49,058 nucleotides of DNA, taken from positions 1 to 49,058 of the forward strand of contig NZ_JAEVYN010000009.1 in NCBI RefSeq assembly GCF_016807185.1, given 5' to 3'. Both the position numbers and the translations under genes were made by a program. Under the pieces are notes generated by a model that saw nothing but the letters and a program-made list of their open reading frames with translations, was not told the DNA's origin and searched no databases. The stretch comes from Leptolyngbya sp. Cla-17. GTDB lineage: Bacteria > Cyanobacteriota > Cyanobacteriia > Leptolyngbyales > Leptolyngbyaceae. This document shows, one piece after another, positions 24,824-34,369 of this stretch (positions are counted from its first letter, which is position 1; each line of letters starts with the position of its first letter).

Positions 24824-25101
24824 GTGGCAGTCAAGAAATATTCACGGCAGCAGGTGATCAAACTGGCAAAAACTACATCTAGCCGACTGTCGTACATGGA
24901 TCGAATGGGGTTTGTTGTACCAGAGAAGATTGGTGAAGCGGATACCAAAAGCCTGTGGTGCTGTATACGAAACATCAGATTGAACTGGTCAAGCAAATTA
25001 ACCAGGCTTCTCATTTCTTGAGTGCATCAGGGTTGAGGTTGGCAATCCAACGCGATCGCCTGGCTGAAGTGGTGCGATCGTTGAGTGAATTACTAGATTA
25101 A
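24824..25101 (+). CDS. MerR-like helix-turn-helix regulator
   Basis: Starts with GTG (MAVKKYSRQQVIKLAKTTSSRLSYMDRMGFVVPEKIGEAD); a frame repair near 24950 gives KKPVVLYTKHQIELVKQINQASHFLSASGLRLAIQRDRLAEVVRSLSELLD. YSRQQVIKLAKTTSSRLSYMDRMGFVVP.K matches the winged HTH of the MerR family, including the tip helix and wing (VLYTKHQI). About 92 residues, no effector domain. It is divergent from the NTase operon with 54 bp between starts, so it probably regulates that operon and itself. Confidence 0.7.
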
Positions 25102-25198
25102 TTGAGCTACAAACGAGCTACGAACACAACCAATAAAATATCAAACAAGCTACTTATGCCATATAGCATTCAGAGGTTTTGAATATTGCCAGTCTTTT

Positions 25199-25660
25199 TC
25201 AGTTGATATCGTCTGTCTGGTAGCCGTAGAGTTGTTCTTCAAGGCGAATAATGCCTCTTTCGCCGTCCTGATAGAGAATTTCTGGTCCCCAATCCAAAGC
25301 AGAATCAGGCAATGGTTCAAAGGCTTGTGGATGCGCGTAGAAAGCATCAAGCACTTTCAAGTCAGATGCCAAAGGCACATTTAAGCGATTGGGATTATTG
25401 GGAATGAGAGCGATCGCTTCTCGCAGTTTTTCAACGCCTAGTTGTTGCTGGAGTTGCCATAGAAACTGAACATAGGGCACTGTTGTAGGCATGTTTTCTT
25501 TGTGGTAGTGCAACCACAAAACTCGAATTTGGAGTGCAGTACAAGAGATAGAGGAGTTGAGCTTCGAGTTCATAGTGAGTGAAGATGATAATGAACAAAA
25601 GTGATCGCTGAAGTTTTGTAGAGTGTTTAAGGAACCTTCAGGTTGAAATGAAGTGTTCAT
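25199..25660 (-). CDS. Uncharacterised 153-residue protein
   Basis: MNTSFQPEGSLNTLQNFSDHF, then PYVQFLWQLQQQLGVEKLREAIALIPNNPNRL, VPLASDLKVLDAFYAHPQAFEPLPDSALDWGPEILYQDGERGIIRLEEQLYG. A central helix and a Pro-rich acidic C-terminus. The arms disagree in frame between residues 20 and 60 (this arm NSKLNSSISCTALQ; the other frame ELEAQLLYLLYCTPNSS is also plausible). Family not recognised. Confidence 0.5.
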   Translation of the reverse strand: MNTSFQPEGSLNTLQNFSDHFCSLSSSLTMNSKLNSSISCTALQIRVLWLHYHKENMPTTVPYVQFLWQLQQQLGVEKLREAIALIPNNPNRLNVPLASDLKVLDAFYAHPQAFEPLPDSALDWGPEILYQDGERGIIRLEEQLYGYQTDDIN

Positions 25661-25696
25661 AGGAAAAATTTAGGCAAGAGGGTGGTGAAGCCACTG

Positions 25697-25850
25697 GAGC
25701 GATTGGAGCGAATCGCAACACTCAGTTAATGAGACGCATCTTAGGAAAGCGGGTAGTCAAGCACTGGAGCGATCGAACATAGCTAGAAGGAGCGATCGCA
25801 ACACGGCTAGAAGGAGCGATCACATTTCAACTCAAGTGTTGGAGCGACGA
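25697..25850. repeat. HIP1-containing direct repeats
   Basis: Units built on GGAGCGATCGCAACAC recur about five times. Two are near-identical 24-25 bp tandem copies (CTAGAAGGAGCGATCGCAAC) around 25780-25820; the others diverge. They fill the gap between two genes and could be iterons or just HIP1-rich repeats. Confidence 0.6.
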
Positions 25851-26111
25851 ACTTTGTGGTCAATCGATAGAGATGTTTCTATGTTTTCTACTGCGTCAAG
25901 AGCAGCGTGGATGACCTGCGGTGGAACCAAGAGGTTGAAGCCGTGTTGCATTTTGACAAACGTTCTGCCAGGTTCCAGCCAACCATCACAGCCAACTCCA
26001 TTGAAAGGCAAAGGAGCGATCGCATAGAGGATTGTAGTGTTTCTCCAATGCCTGATTGATTACTGTGTAGCGGTGAACTTCAAACGAGCTAACGATTGCT
26101 GTGGTTTCCAT
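25832..26111 (-). CDS. Uncharacterised 92-residue protein
   Basis: METTAIVSSFEVHRYTVINQALRNTTILYAIAPLPFNGVGCDGWLEPGRTFVKMQHGFNLLVPPQVIHAALDAVENIETSLSIDHKVRRSNT (joined over one indel near 26040). Mixed alpha/beta composition, no motif that I know. It starts 21 bp downstream of the stop of the telomere-proximal small gene, same strand, likely one operon reading away from the palindrome centre. Confidence 0.5.
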
Positions 26112-26131
26112 TGCCTGATTCCTAGTAGAGT

Positions 26132-26308
26132 TCAGGGAACGCCAACTTGTTGATCCAGAGGGCGGCTCTTTGGCGCGTTCCAGCGACGTTCTAAAGCAAC
26201 AAGACCAATGGCGTGGTCAATAGCGTATTGCTCGTCAGCGGTCAGTGAGGACTGACGGAGAAAGTCGGTAACAGTTGCAATCTGAGTAGTAGCAGTACCA
26301 GTAATCAT
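26132..26308 (-). CDS. Telomere-proximal small protein (58 residues)
   Basis: MITGTATTQIATVTDFLRQSSLTADEQYAIDHAIGLVALERRWNAPKSRPLDQQVGVP. It is the gene closest to the palindrome centre and reads away from it. Family not recognised; it could be a small regulator or replication accessory. The arm copies differ by single bases at the start. Confidence 0.5.
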   Translation of the reverse strand: MITGTATTQIATVTDFLRQSSLTADEQYAIDHAIGLVALERRWNAPKSRPLDQQVGVP

Positions 26309-26319
26309 AGGGAGTGCCC

Positions 26320-27230
26320 ACGAATCAATTCATATTCATATCCATATCGTTATTATAACTCTATCTTTATCAATATCGCAATACATTAACCATAGAAATA
26401 CCTGGAACTCATCCTGGATAAGACTTGTAAAAAACAATAACTGTCAATGATAGGAATATCAAATGTATCGCAGCTATAAAAAAGATAAAGATAAGAAAGA
26501 TTCATTAGATATTTGTATCATTTCAGCGTCTCCTTGATAAGGATAGGGCGATGCAATGATGAGAACTGTGCAGAGTCGACAAGTTGAATCGCTGAAACTC
26601 ATACACAGTGGCATTGTAGTGATCGTAGTTTATGAGGCTTGTCAGCGATCCCCATCCTGCCGCTATCCTTATCACAAAATGGAGGGTTTGCGATAGGGTG
26701 AACGATAAGGATTGCTAATGATAGGGTAGTGATAAGGTATCCTTATAGGTGGACAGGGGATAGCTTTTTGGTTAACCAAAAAGCTATCCCTGTCCACCTA
26801 TAAGGATACCTTATCACTACCCTATCATTAGCAATCCTTATCGTTCACCCTATCGCAAACCCTCCATTTTGTGAATAAGGATAGCGGCAGGGATGGGGAT
26901 CGCTGACAAGCCTCATAAACTACGATCACTACAATGCCCACTGTGTATGAGTTTCAGCGATTCAACTTGTCGACTCTGCACAGTTCTCATCATTGCATCG
27001 CCCTATCCTTATCAAGGAGACGCTGAAATGATACAAATATCTAATGAATCTTTCTTATCTTTATCTTTTTTATAGCTGCGATACATTTGATATTCCTATC
27101 ATTGACAGTTATTGTTTTTACAAGTCTTATCCAGGATGAGTTTCCAGGTATTTCTATGGTTAATGTATTGCGATATTGATAAAGATAGAGTTTATAATAA
27201 CGATATGGATATGAATATGAATTGATTCGT
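26320..27230. other. Candidate hairpin telomere / telomere resolution region at the palindrome centre
   Basis: The exact symmetry point is 26773/26774 inside TTTTTGGTTAACCAAAAA. Symmetry is perfect for about 19 bp each way, broken first by a C-run of four versus three, and then continues. The region is AT-rich and non-coding as far as I can tell. Each arm holds GATAAGGAT-type motifs (left arm 26536, 26663, 26704, 26731) and GATAGGG-type motifs. At 26731-26747 the sequence GATAAGGTATCCTTATA is itself an inverted repeat. Telomere resolvase targets in phages and Borrelia are spacer-free palindromes with nested inverted motifs, which fits. Inference: this is a replicated (rRT-like) target or a hairpin read through in sequencing. 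Confidence 0.6.
27193..27198 (+). promoter_or_regulatory. Possible promoter of the telomere-proximal operon
   Basis: TATAAT 42 bp before the start of the first right-arm gene, with a poor -35 (TTGCGA) about 19 bp upstream. An alternative is TTGACA at about 27103 with TCTTAT 17 bp later. Mirror in the left arm. Confidence 0.35.
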
Positions 27231-27240
27231 GGGCACTCCT

Positions 27241-27417
27241 ATGAATTACTGGTACTGCTACTACTCAGATTGCAACTGTTACCGACTTTCTCCGTCAGTC
27301 CTCACTGACCGCTGACGAGCAATACGCTAGTGACCACGCCATTGGTCTTGTTGCTTTAGAACGTCGCTGGACGCGCCAAAGAGCCGCCCTCTGGATCAAC
27401 AAGTTGGCGTTCCCTGA
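27241..27417 (+). CDS. Telomere-proximal small protein, right-arm copy
   Basis: Mirror of 26132-26308. An extra A in the third codon and a lost A near 27370 shift the frame here; left-arm reading preferred. Confidence 0.5.
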
Positions 27418-27437
27418 ACTCTACTAGGAATCAGGCA

Positions 27438-27716
27438 ATGGAAACCACAGCAATCGTTAGCTCGTTTGAAGTTCACCGCTACACAGTAATCAATCAGGCA
27501 TTGAGAAACACTACAATCCTCTATGCGATCGCTCCTTTGCCTTTCAATGGAGTTGGCTGTGATGGTTGGCTGGAACCTGGCAGAACGTTTGTCAAAATGC
27601 AACACGGCTTCAACCTCTTGGTTCCACCGCAGGTCATCCACGCTGCTCTTGACGCAGTAGAAAACATAGAAACATCTCTATCGATTGACCACAAAGTTCG
27701 TCGCTCCAACACTTGA
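27438..27716 (+). CDS. Uncharacterised 92-residue protein, right-arm copy
   Basis: Mirror of 25832-26111 and intact over its whole length here, so this is the better copy. Confidence 0.5.
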   Translation: METTAIVSSFEVHRYTVINQALRNTTILYAIAPLPFNGVGCDGWLEPGRTFVKMQHGFNLLVPPQVIHAALDAVENIETSLSIDHKVRRSNT

Positions 27717-27855
27717 GTTGAAATGTGATCGCTCCTTCTAGCCGTGTTGCGATCGCTCCTTCTAGCTATGTTCGATCGCTCCAGTGCTTGACTACCCGCT
27801 TTCCTAAGATGCGTCTCATTAACTGAGTGTTGCGATCGCTCCAATCGCTCCAGTG
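27700..27855. repeat. HIP1-containing direct repeats, right-arm copy
   Basis: Mirror of 25697-25850: TTGCGATCGCTCCTTCTAGC units, here with the full GCGATCGCTCC in one unit that is altered in the left arm. Confidence 0.6.
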
Positions 27856-27886
27856 GCTTCACCACCCTCTTGCCTAAATTTTTCCT

Positions 27887-28348
27887 ATGAACACTTCATT
27901 TCAACCTGAAGGTTCCTTAAACACTCTACAAAACTTCAGCGATCACTTTGTTCATTATCATCTTCACTCACTATGAACTCGAAGCTCAACTCCTCTATCT
28001 CTTGTACTGCACTCCAAATTCGAGTTTTGTGGTTGCACTACCACAAAGAAAACATGCCTACAACAGTGCCCTATGTTCAGTTTCTATGGCAACTCCAGCA
28101 ACAACTAGGCGTTGAAAAACTGCGAGAAGCGATCGCTCTCATTCCCAATAATCCCAATCGCTTAAAATGTGCCTTTGGCATCTGACTTGAAAGTGCTTGA
28201 TGCTTTCTACGCGCATCCACAAGCCTTTGAACCATTGCCTGATTCTGCTTTGGATTGGGACCAGAAATTCTCTATCAGGGACGGCGAAAGAGGCATTATT
28301 CGCCTTGAAGAACAACTCTACGGCTACCAGACAGACGATATCAACTGA
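27887..28348 (+). CDS. Uncharacterised 153-residue protein, right-arm copy
   Basis: Mirror of 25199-25660 with several frame breaks; after residue 20 this arm continues in the ELEAQLLYLLYCTPNSS frame. Confidence 0.45.
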
Positions 28349-28444
28349 AAAAGACTGGCAATATTCAAAACCTCTGAATGCTATATGGCATAAGTAGCTT
28401 GTTTGATATTTATTGGTTGTGTTCGTAGCTCGTTTGTAGCTCAA

Positions 28445-28725
28445 TTAATCTAGTAATTCACTCAAACGATTCGCACCACTTCAGCCAGGCGATCGCGTTG
28501 GATTGCCAACCTCAACCCTGATGCACTCAAGAAATGAGAAGCCTGGTTAATTTGCTTGACCAGTTCAATCTGATGTTTCGTATACAGCACCACAGGCTTT
28601 TTGGTATCCGCTTCACCAATCTTCTCTGGTACAACAAACCCCATTCGATCCATGTACGACAGTCGGCTAGATGTAGTTTTTGCCAGTTTGATCACCTGCT
28701 GCCGTGAATATTTCTTGACTGCCAC
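28445..28725 (-). CDS. MerR-like regulator, right-arm copy
   Basis: Mirror of 24824-25101. This copy is continuous through KKPVVLYTKHQIELVKQ but loses frame near 28466. Confidence 0.7.
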
Positions 28726-28740
28726 AACGTTTAGATTGTG

Positions 28741-28746
28741 TATAAT
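28741..28746 (+). promoter_or_regulatory. Extended -10 of the NTase operon, right-arm copy
   Basis: TGTATAAT, mirror of 24803-24808. Confidence 0.45.
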
Positions 28747-28779
28747 GTAAGCCTATTTATTTTACTGTATTTCGCCTAA

Positions 28780-29048
28780 ATGGTTACCGTAAAGCCAGGG
28801 TACTGCCCCAAGCGGAAGACACTAGCATTGAGACGGATGTGTTTGAGTTTGCGTTATTGCGGCAGCGGACGAACAGCGATCGCGCGTTGATGTCTGCGGC
28901 TCACACTCGCAGCACCCGCAGGCTCTCTATAAGTGGGCTAAAGCATCGCTTCCCGCAGATGGTGGGGGAGGCCTTTGCCCAAAAGGTTGCCCAGTCTTTT
29001 TTGGTGATCATTGTCCGCCTAATTTTTTTACAGCAACCCATGAAATGA
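28780..29048 (+). CDS. NTase partner, right-arm copy
   Basis: Mirror of 24499-24769. Reads AFAQKVAQSFL where the left arm is frame-broken; overlaps the NTase start by ATGA. Confidence 0.6.
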
Positions 29049-29618
29049 CCTGGATTCAAGATTCGATTGCGCTGGCGGCAATTTTGCATGAGGTATTTGA
29101 GCAGGTACAAATCGACTATTACATTACGGGCGGGGTTGCCTCATCCACTTTTGGCGATCCGAGAGCAACCCGTGATTTGGATGTGGTGTTAGCAATTGCG
29201 CCATTGCAGCTAGAGCAACTGGTGATTGCGTTGGAAGTTCATCAGTTTTATGTTCCGGGAGTGGAAGATGTAAGATCGGGTCGGATGAAAACCTTGGGGG
29301 TGACGCATCAGCCTACGATTTCACGCGCCGATCTGATGATGGCGGGGAGTGAAGAGGTTTGATTTAGTGAAGTTTAAGCGCCGCAAGCTAGTCGAAGTCA
29401 TTGGGGCTGGAGGCGTTCTACTTTGCATCGCCCGAAGATGTGGTGCTGAATAATTACGCTGGCGGCAACAGTCACAATCGGATAAGCAATGGCGCGATGT
29501 GTTGGGAGTACTAAAGGTGCAGGGCGACACTCTAGATTTTGATTATTTGGGCGAATGGTCGCGCCAGTTGGGGATTGAGGCTGATTTGTTTCAGGCGCTC
29601 ATGGAGGCAGGGCTATAA
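29045..29618 (+). CDS. Nucleotidyltransferase-fold protein, right-arm copy
   Basis: Mirror of 23925-24502, with breaks near 29355, 29410 and 29455. Confidence 0.85.
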
Positions 29619-29793
29619 AAACAAGGGTAAAGTTTAGATTCAATATTTAATCGCGAGGCGACGGCGATCGCAATGAACTGGCTCGATGTCATTGAGCTTT
29701 GGACACGGAATAGCCAATAATTCGCGATCGCTCCCTACGGACTAAACTGGTTAAAAACGAGCGCTCAAAGTTGATCCTGCACTTTACTGAACA

Positions 29794-30148
29794 ATGAGCG
29801 AAACACTTAAATCAGATGCCCAGATGGTTCTTAAAGCGCTTTCTTCTATCCTGTTTGAGGAATGCTATCCGCTTAGCCGCGATTTTGAACCCGTTCCCTC
29901 TAATCCAGGCTTCTATGCGTTTCGTTATCGTGATGAGATTTTGTATATTGGAATTGGTAACAATCTTAGACGACGGTTTCCGTAATGGACATAAGGCTCT
30001 GAGTTGGGCATTTGTTGACAGGCTCAATCCAGATGATGTTAGAATTTCGACTTTTGCAATGGGTCGGCGTTCCCCTCAGCAAGTTGAGTACATTGAAACA
30101 TTGATGATTCAAATGGCTCGACCCCGTTACAACACTCGCATGAACTAG
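29794..30148 (+). CDS. GIY-YIG nuclease, right-arm copy
   Basis: Mirror of 23397-23752. Intact through GNNLRRRF, then one indel near 29980. Confidence 0.85.
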
Positions 30149-30160
30149 GAGACAGCAAAA

Positions 30161-30375
30161 ATGCAGATTACGACCGAACATCTCTCTCCTGAAGCAGCCC
30201 AAGCTTTTATTCAGATGCTTCCAGATAAAATTCGGTTGGGACTGTTGACCTATGCCGCTCAGATTGAACAACGATTGAGTCAATTGTTGAAATGGCGATC
30301 GCGGGTTTCCTTGACGAAGACTCAATCAGCTTCTCCGGTTGCAATCCTCTCGCCGTAGTAAAGAACTTGAAATAA
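30161..30375 (+). CDS. Small unknown protein, right-arm copy
   Basis: Mirror of 23171-23385; a substitution/indel near 30270 shifts the frame here. Confidence 0.6.
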
Positions 30376-30396
30376 TTGTTCATTGACTCCTCAGAG

Positions 30397-30467
30397 TGCT
30401 ATAACTCAAAACCCCTACGACCTGCCTCAATTCCTCTGTCAAACTGAAGTGGAGGACTTCTTGCAGA
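30397..30467 (+). pseudogene. AlkB N-terminal fragment, right-arm copy
   Basis: Mirror of 23080-23150; reads ITQNPYDLPQFLCQTEVEDF in one frame. Confidence 0.75.
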
Positions 30468-31391
30468 ATGCCTATGAATACATCCATAGCCTACGCTCGC
30501 TGGATTGCTGCCCTACAATCCCAAGTTCTCATCGCAGAAGAGGTCTTAAGAGAGCATTTGACTTTTGCATCCCACGTCTCTCTTTCTGAGAAGTTGGCAC
30601 ATCTAGATCGTCTTAAAGCATGGCTTGACTTGTTTTCGTCCCCTTGACCGCAGCATCGTGGCTGAACTTAAGCAACGCTATGATGTCCGGTTTACTTACA
30701 ACTCCAACGCGATCGAGGGCAACACGCTCTCGCTTAGAGAGACTGCTCTAGTGCTGGAGCAAGGCATCACAATTGGGGGCAAGTCCTTAAAAGAGCATTT
30801 AGAAGTGATTGGACATGGGCAGGCAATCAATTACATTGAATCGTTTTCTGTTGCTGATGCTGTCATTACTGAGTGGGAGTTGAGGCAAGTCCACAGCCTC
30901 ATTCTGCGAACGATTGACCCGGAAACGGCAGGACGATTTCGGTTACTGGATGTCCGGGCGGCAGGGACTGAGTCTGTCTATCTTCCCCACTATCAGGTAG
31001 ACAAGTTGATGGCAGACTTTGTGGAATGGCTTAATTCTCAAAATGCCAAAGCACTACATCCAATCGTCTATGCGGCTGAAGCTCATCTCAGGCTAGTGAC
31101 GGTTCACCCGTTTTCAAGATGGTAATGGACGCACAGCACGCCTCTTGATGAATCTATTACTGATTCGAGCAGGCTTCCTGATTGGGGTAATTGCCAATGA
31201 GCAACGGATAGATTACATCAATGCTATTGTGGCGGCTCAGACAGGGGGAAGGGGGAGAAGCTCTGACGCATTTAGTCGCGAATGCTAGCCAAGACTCTCT
31301 CATTGAAACGTTAAGTGTGGTATCGACGGCAGCTTCTAGCAACGGCAAGGGGGAAGGCTTTTTTGAACATCTAAGTCAGTTCCTTTCCTGA
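30468..31391 (+). CDS. Fic family protein, right-arm copy
   Basis: Mirror of 22156-23079. The best copy of the central part (TYNSNAIEGNTLSLRETALVLEQGITIGGK to LRLVTVHPF); frame lost within the HPFxDGNGR motif near 31120. Confidence 0.9.
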
Positions 31392-31493
31392 ATTAGGGAA
31401 GGTCGTGATGGAACGATGAAAAATAACACTACAGAACCAGTGCGATTTAATGAAGAGTATGGATGGAGCGGTGAAGACGTGCAATCGCGTTAA

Positions 31494-32284
31494 CTATCCT
31501 AGTGGATTGTGAGGAACGCTCTTCTGCAACTGCTCGATTTGTTCGACCGATAGTCCAGTAACACGAGCGATCGCCTCTACCGTCATTCCTTCTTTCAGAA
31601 GGTTTATCACTACCTGCTGAAGCGCTTCTTCCTTAGCTTCTTGATATACCCGTGTCTGCTGCAAACTGATTCCCAACATCGTTTCAATCTCCTGCCGACT
31701 CAGATTTGTAAACTTGTAAACCATAATGGTGGTCAGCATCTCCATTATGGCGCGACTAGCTGCTGGCTCGTCTATTTCCTGCCGCGATCGCGCGAGTAAC
31801 GCTCTTGCTTCTGCGGGTGCTTGAGCTTCTTCAAGGGTTGTCAATACCATGAGGGCGACTCCTAAACGGCAATTGTCCAATGTCTCCCAACTCATCTAAA
31901 AACCGCAATGAACCCGATCTCCCGCCAGTAAATCTTGATAGGGAAGCGTATTGCTCTGCTCCATTGAACGAGCGGGATAAATTACTACAGCTTGCCAATC
32001 ACTGAAGCGATCTCGGTTGCGATAGAAATATAAAAACGACTCACCAAAAAGGCGTTCATACAGCCGCTCATCCCGTTGGAATTGAACCTCACAAAAGTAC
32101 ACAATTCCAGGCACTTCAGTGTCAGGGGGTAAGAACACTCCATCGATTTCAAACCGGGGTTCTTTGACGGCTACGGAATCAAATCGATAGGCCCTCAGCG
32201 TTAAGGGGTGGCTCTTCGAGTAACTCAAATAGAAGCGTCGGAGGATTGCTGAAATAAGGCATAGAAAATTGAATCCCGTCGCAT
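31494..32284 (-). CDS. Rpn/DUF2887-type nuclease-like protein, right-arm copy
   Basis: Mirror of 21263-22050. The C-terminal 130 residues are intact here and show VEQIEQLQKSVPHNPLG. Confidence 0.85.
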
Positions 32285-32309
32285 GGGTAAATTGGTTCCG
32301 AGCCGTTGA

Positions 32310-32435
32310 AGCAATTGTACTATTAAAGCTTGGAAAAAGAGGGAATCAGAAAGGCAATCGCGGGGTTCTTCGATGAGGAACTCGGTTAGCTTCTCTGGCT
32401 ACAATCCTTTCGCTGTAGCAAATAACTTGAAATAG
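32310..32435 (+). pseudogene. Small-gene remnant upstream of AlkB, right-arm copy
   Basis: Mirror of 21116-21240. Confidence 0.7.
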
Positions 32436-32554
32436 GAATGATCTCCTTGGACTTTGGGCACCTTATATCGAAATAATCTACGTCACACGTTTCTCTTGCT
32501 GCGATCGCGAATTATTTCAATTCCTTGCCTATTCACTACCCCCCTGATGGTGCT

Positions 32555-33138
32555 ATGACCCAAGAACCCTACTACTACCTGCCTCAATTCCTCTCTCAAG
32601 CTGAAGCCGATGCTCTCTACGAACACAGCCAAGCTCTGAGTTGGCAGCAAAATGATATTCGGATGTTTGGCAAGTTATCCCTGTCCCTCGTTTGGAAGCT
32701 ATCTATGGCGATGAGGGATGCAGCTATTTCTATTCGTCGTCGGTACTTCTAGAACCGCTGCCCTGGACGGACCCATTAGCCAAGTTACGAGACCGTATAG
32801 AAACTGAATCTGGCTTCAACTTTGCGATCACCACTGGCAATCGCTATCGCGTCGGTGAACACTCAATCGGTTGGCACTCGGATAACGAAAAGAGCCTGGG
32901 CACCAGTCCCGCGATATTCGCTTCGATTTCATTGGGCGCTATCCGCAAGTTTAGCCTTAAACCCCGTAAGGGCATGAGGGGGAATTACAGCATTTCTTTC
33001 TCGAACATGGTTCGCTACTGCTCATGCTTCCCGGTTGCCAATCCACTCACATTCATCAATTGCCCAAGACTAAGCAATCAGTAGCAGAACGCATTAACTG
33101 GACATTCAGACCTCATCTTAATCAAACACGGCGGTTAG
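32555..33138 (+). CDS. AlkB-like dioxygenase, right-arm copy
   Basis: Mirror of 20412-20995; continuous from EAIYGDEG to LGAIRKFSLKPRKG, including WHSDNEK. Confidence 0.9.
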
Positions 33139-33280
33139 ACGATTAAGTTGAGCAATCACTCTGCTGATTAAAAGACTTCTATATAGGCAAGAAATCCTGG
33201 CAAGGAAAGCCACTGCAACCCGGTGAGGTTTAGGCTAAAACCAGAAAGTTAGACCCAAACAAAATTGTCTGAAGTGCAAT

Positions 33281-33651
33281 CTACACACTGTCGTCCTTTC
33301 CATTCACACGAAGGGCAATCCCAATGAACACGCGCTGAATCGGGAGGAAATGGATAGCGACACTCAGGGCACAGACCTGTAAAAAGCGATGCCACAGCAA
33401 CAGTTCTAGCTTTTGCGCTCGGTTCCATCGTTGCGCCGGTGAAATGACAAGCTCATTCCCATAAAAACTGGCTTCTTCTGGCTCCACCATTCCCCATTTA
33501 ATAAGTTCGGATCTAGTTCAAAATCTACACACTGTTCACTACTTTCTTGCACTCCATAGGGATGAACGGCACAGAAAAGATGAGGGTTATGGGTATTGTG
33601 AAAACAGCGATCGCATTCGGGTAACTTGTGAAATGGGCTTTGCTTACTCAT
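33281..33651 (-). CDS. Zinc-ribbon protein, right-arm copy
   Basis: Mirror of 19899-20270. The N-terminal half is continuous here (ECDRCFHNTHNPHLFCAVHPYGVQ). Confidence 0.6.
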
Positions 33652-33825
33652 CGCTTAATACCTGTAAAAGCTCCGTTTCACCTCTTGAATTGACTAGGAA
33701 TAAAGGTTCCAGTGTTGCTCTTTATTTCCTGCCTCTTGTAACTTCATCATGTTTTCTGCTTGAAGCAGGTCAAGAAGGGTAGTATAGTCAACCCCGATTG
33801 TAGATACAAAATCATTTTTAGCCAT
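33644..33825 (-). CDS. 60-residue cassette protein, right-arm copy
   Basis: Mirror of 19724-19906 with one indel. Confidence 0.55.
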
Positions 33826-34115
33826 TTTGCTGTACTTCTAACTGGTAAATTTTCAAAGAGGGATGCTCTGCCATTATTCTCCAATAAAAGCCTTCCGGGG
33901 GTGTTGAAACGCGATCTCCACAGCGATAGCCAAAAATAGGCTCATCTTTCTGGTGTAACTGTCGTAGATGTTGATGCAAGTCAACAGCATCTCTAGGGAG
34001 ACAACCAGAACAAGTGAGATTGCCCTTGATAGCCTGCATTGAGAAGGCTAAGGAATAACCATTCCATTACCGGTTGAATATCGTCTAAAGCAAACACCAC
34101 TCTCAGCTTGCCCAT
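33818..34115 (-). CDS. First cassette protein, right-arm copy
   Basis: Mirror of 19437-19731; this arm supplies the correct N-terminus (MGKLRVVFALDDIQPVMEW). Confidence 0.6.
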
Positions 34116-34301
34116 AACTGCTAATTGTGGGTTGCTTCAGTTCGCTTTTGGAAAGCAGCGAAGCAAGCCTTGCTTGGATTCTATGCAAAACGCCTTTCAT
34201 AGTAGATGCAAAAAACTACCCCCTTAAAATGCCCAATTCGTTCCATAAATTTATTGCAAGAACTAGTTCTTGCCTCCCCCTCCTCACACCGATTGCAACA
34301 G

Positions 34302-34348
34302 CGATAAGGATAATGATATAGTATGATATCTGATATAGATAGGGATTT
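34302..34348 (+). promoter_or_regulatory. Resolvase upstream motifs, right-arm copy
   Basis: GATAAGGATA at 34303-34312 and GATAGGGAT at 34338-34346, 22-67 bp before the resolvase ATG. Confidence 0.5.
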
Positions 34349-34369
34349 AATGAACATGGACGTGAAACG

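Larger units (their letters stand above)
4489..26773. repeat. Left arm of giant palindrome
   Basis: This arm is the reverse complement of 26774-49058. I matched gene by gene from the centre out to the Ser(TGA) tRNA. Differences are mostly one-base insertions or deletions, often in homopolymers, with few substitutions. There is no unique spacer between the arms. See the findings for the hairpin-telomere interpretation and the artefact alternative. Confidence 0.97.

Noticed and set aside
26556..26700. A 48-residue frame starting MMRTVQSRQVESLKL beside the centre
   Set aside because: It runs through the repeated GATAAGGAT motifs, lacks a clear ribosome binding site and has no recognisable features; more likely chance.
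26320..27230. Repeated GATAAGGAT units as a CRISPR-like array
   Set aside because: Units are short, unevenly spaced, in both orientations, and there are no cas genes.
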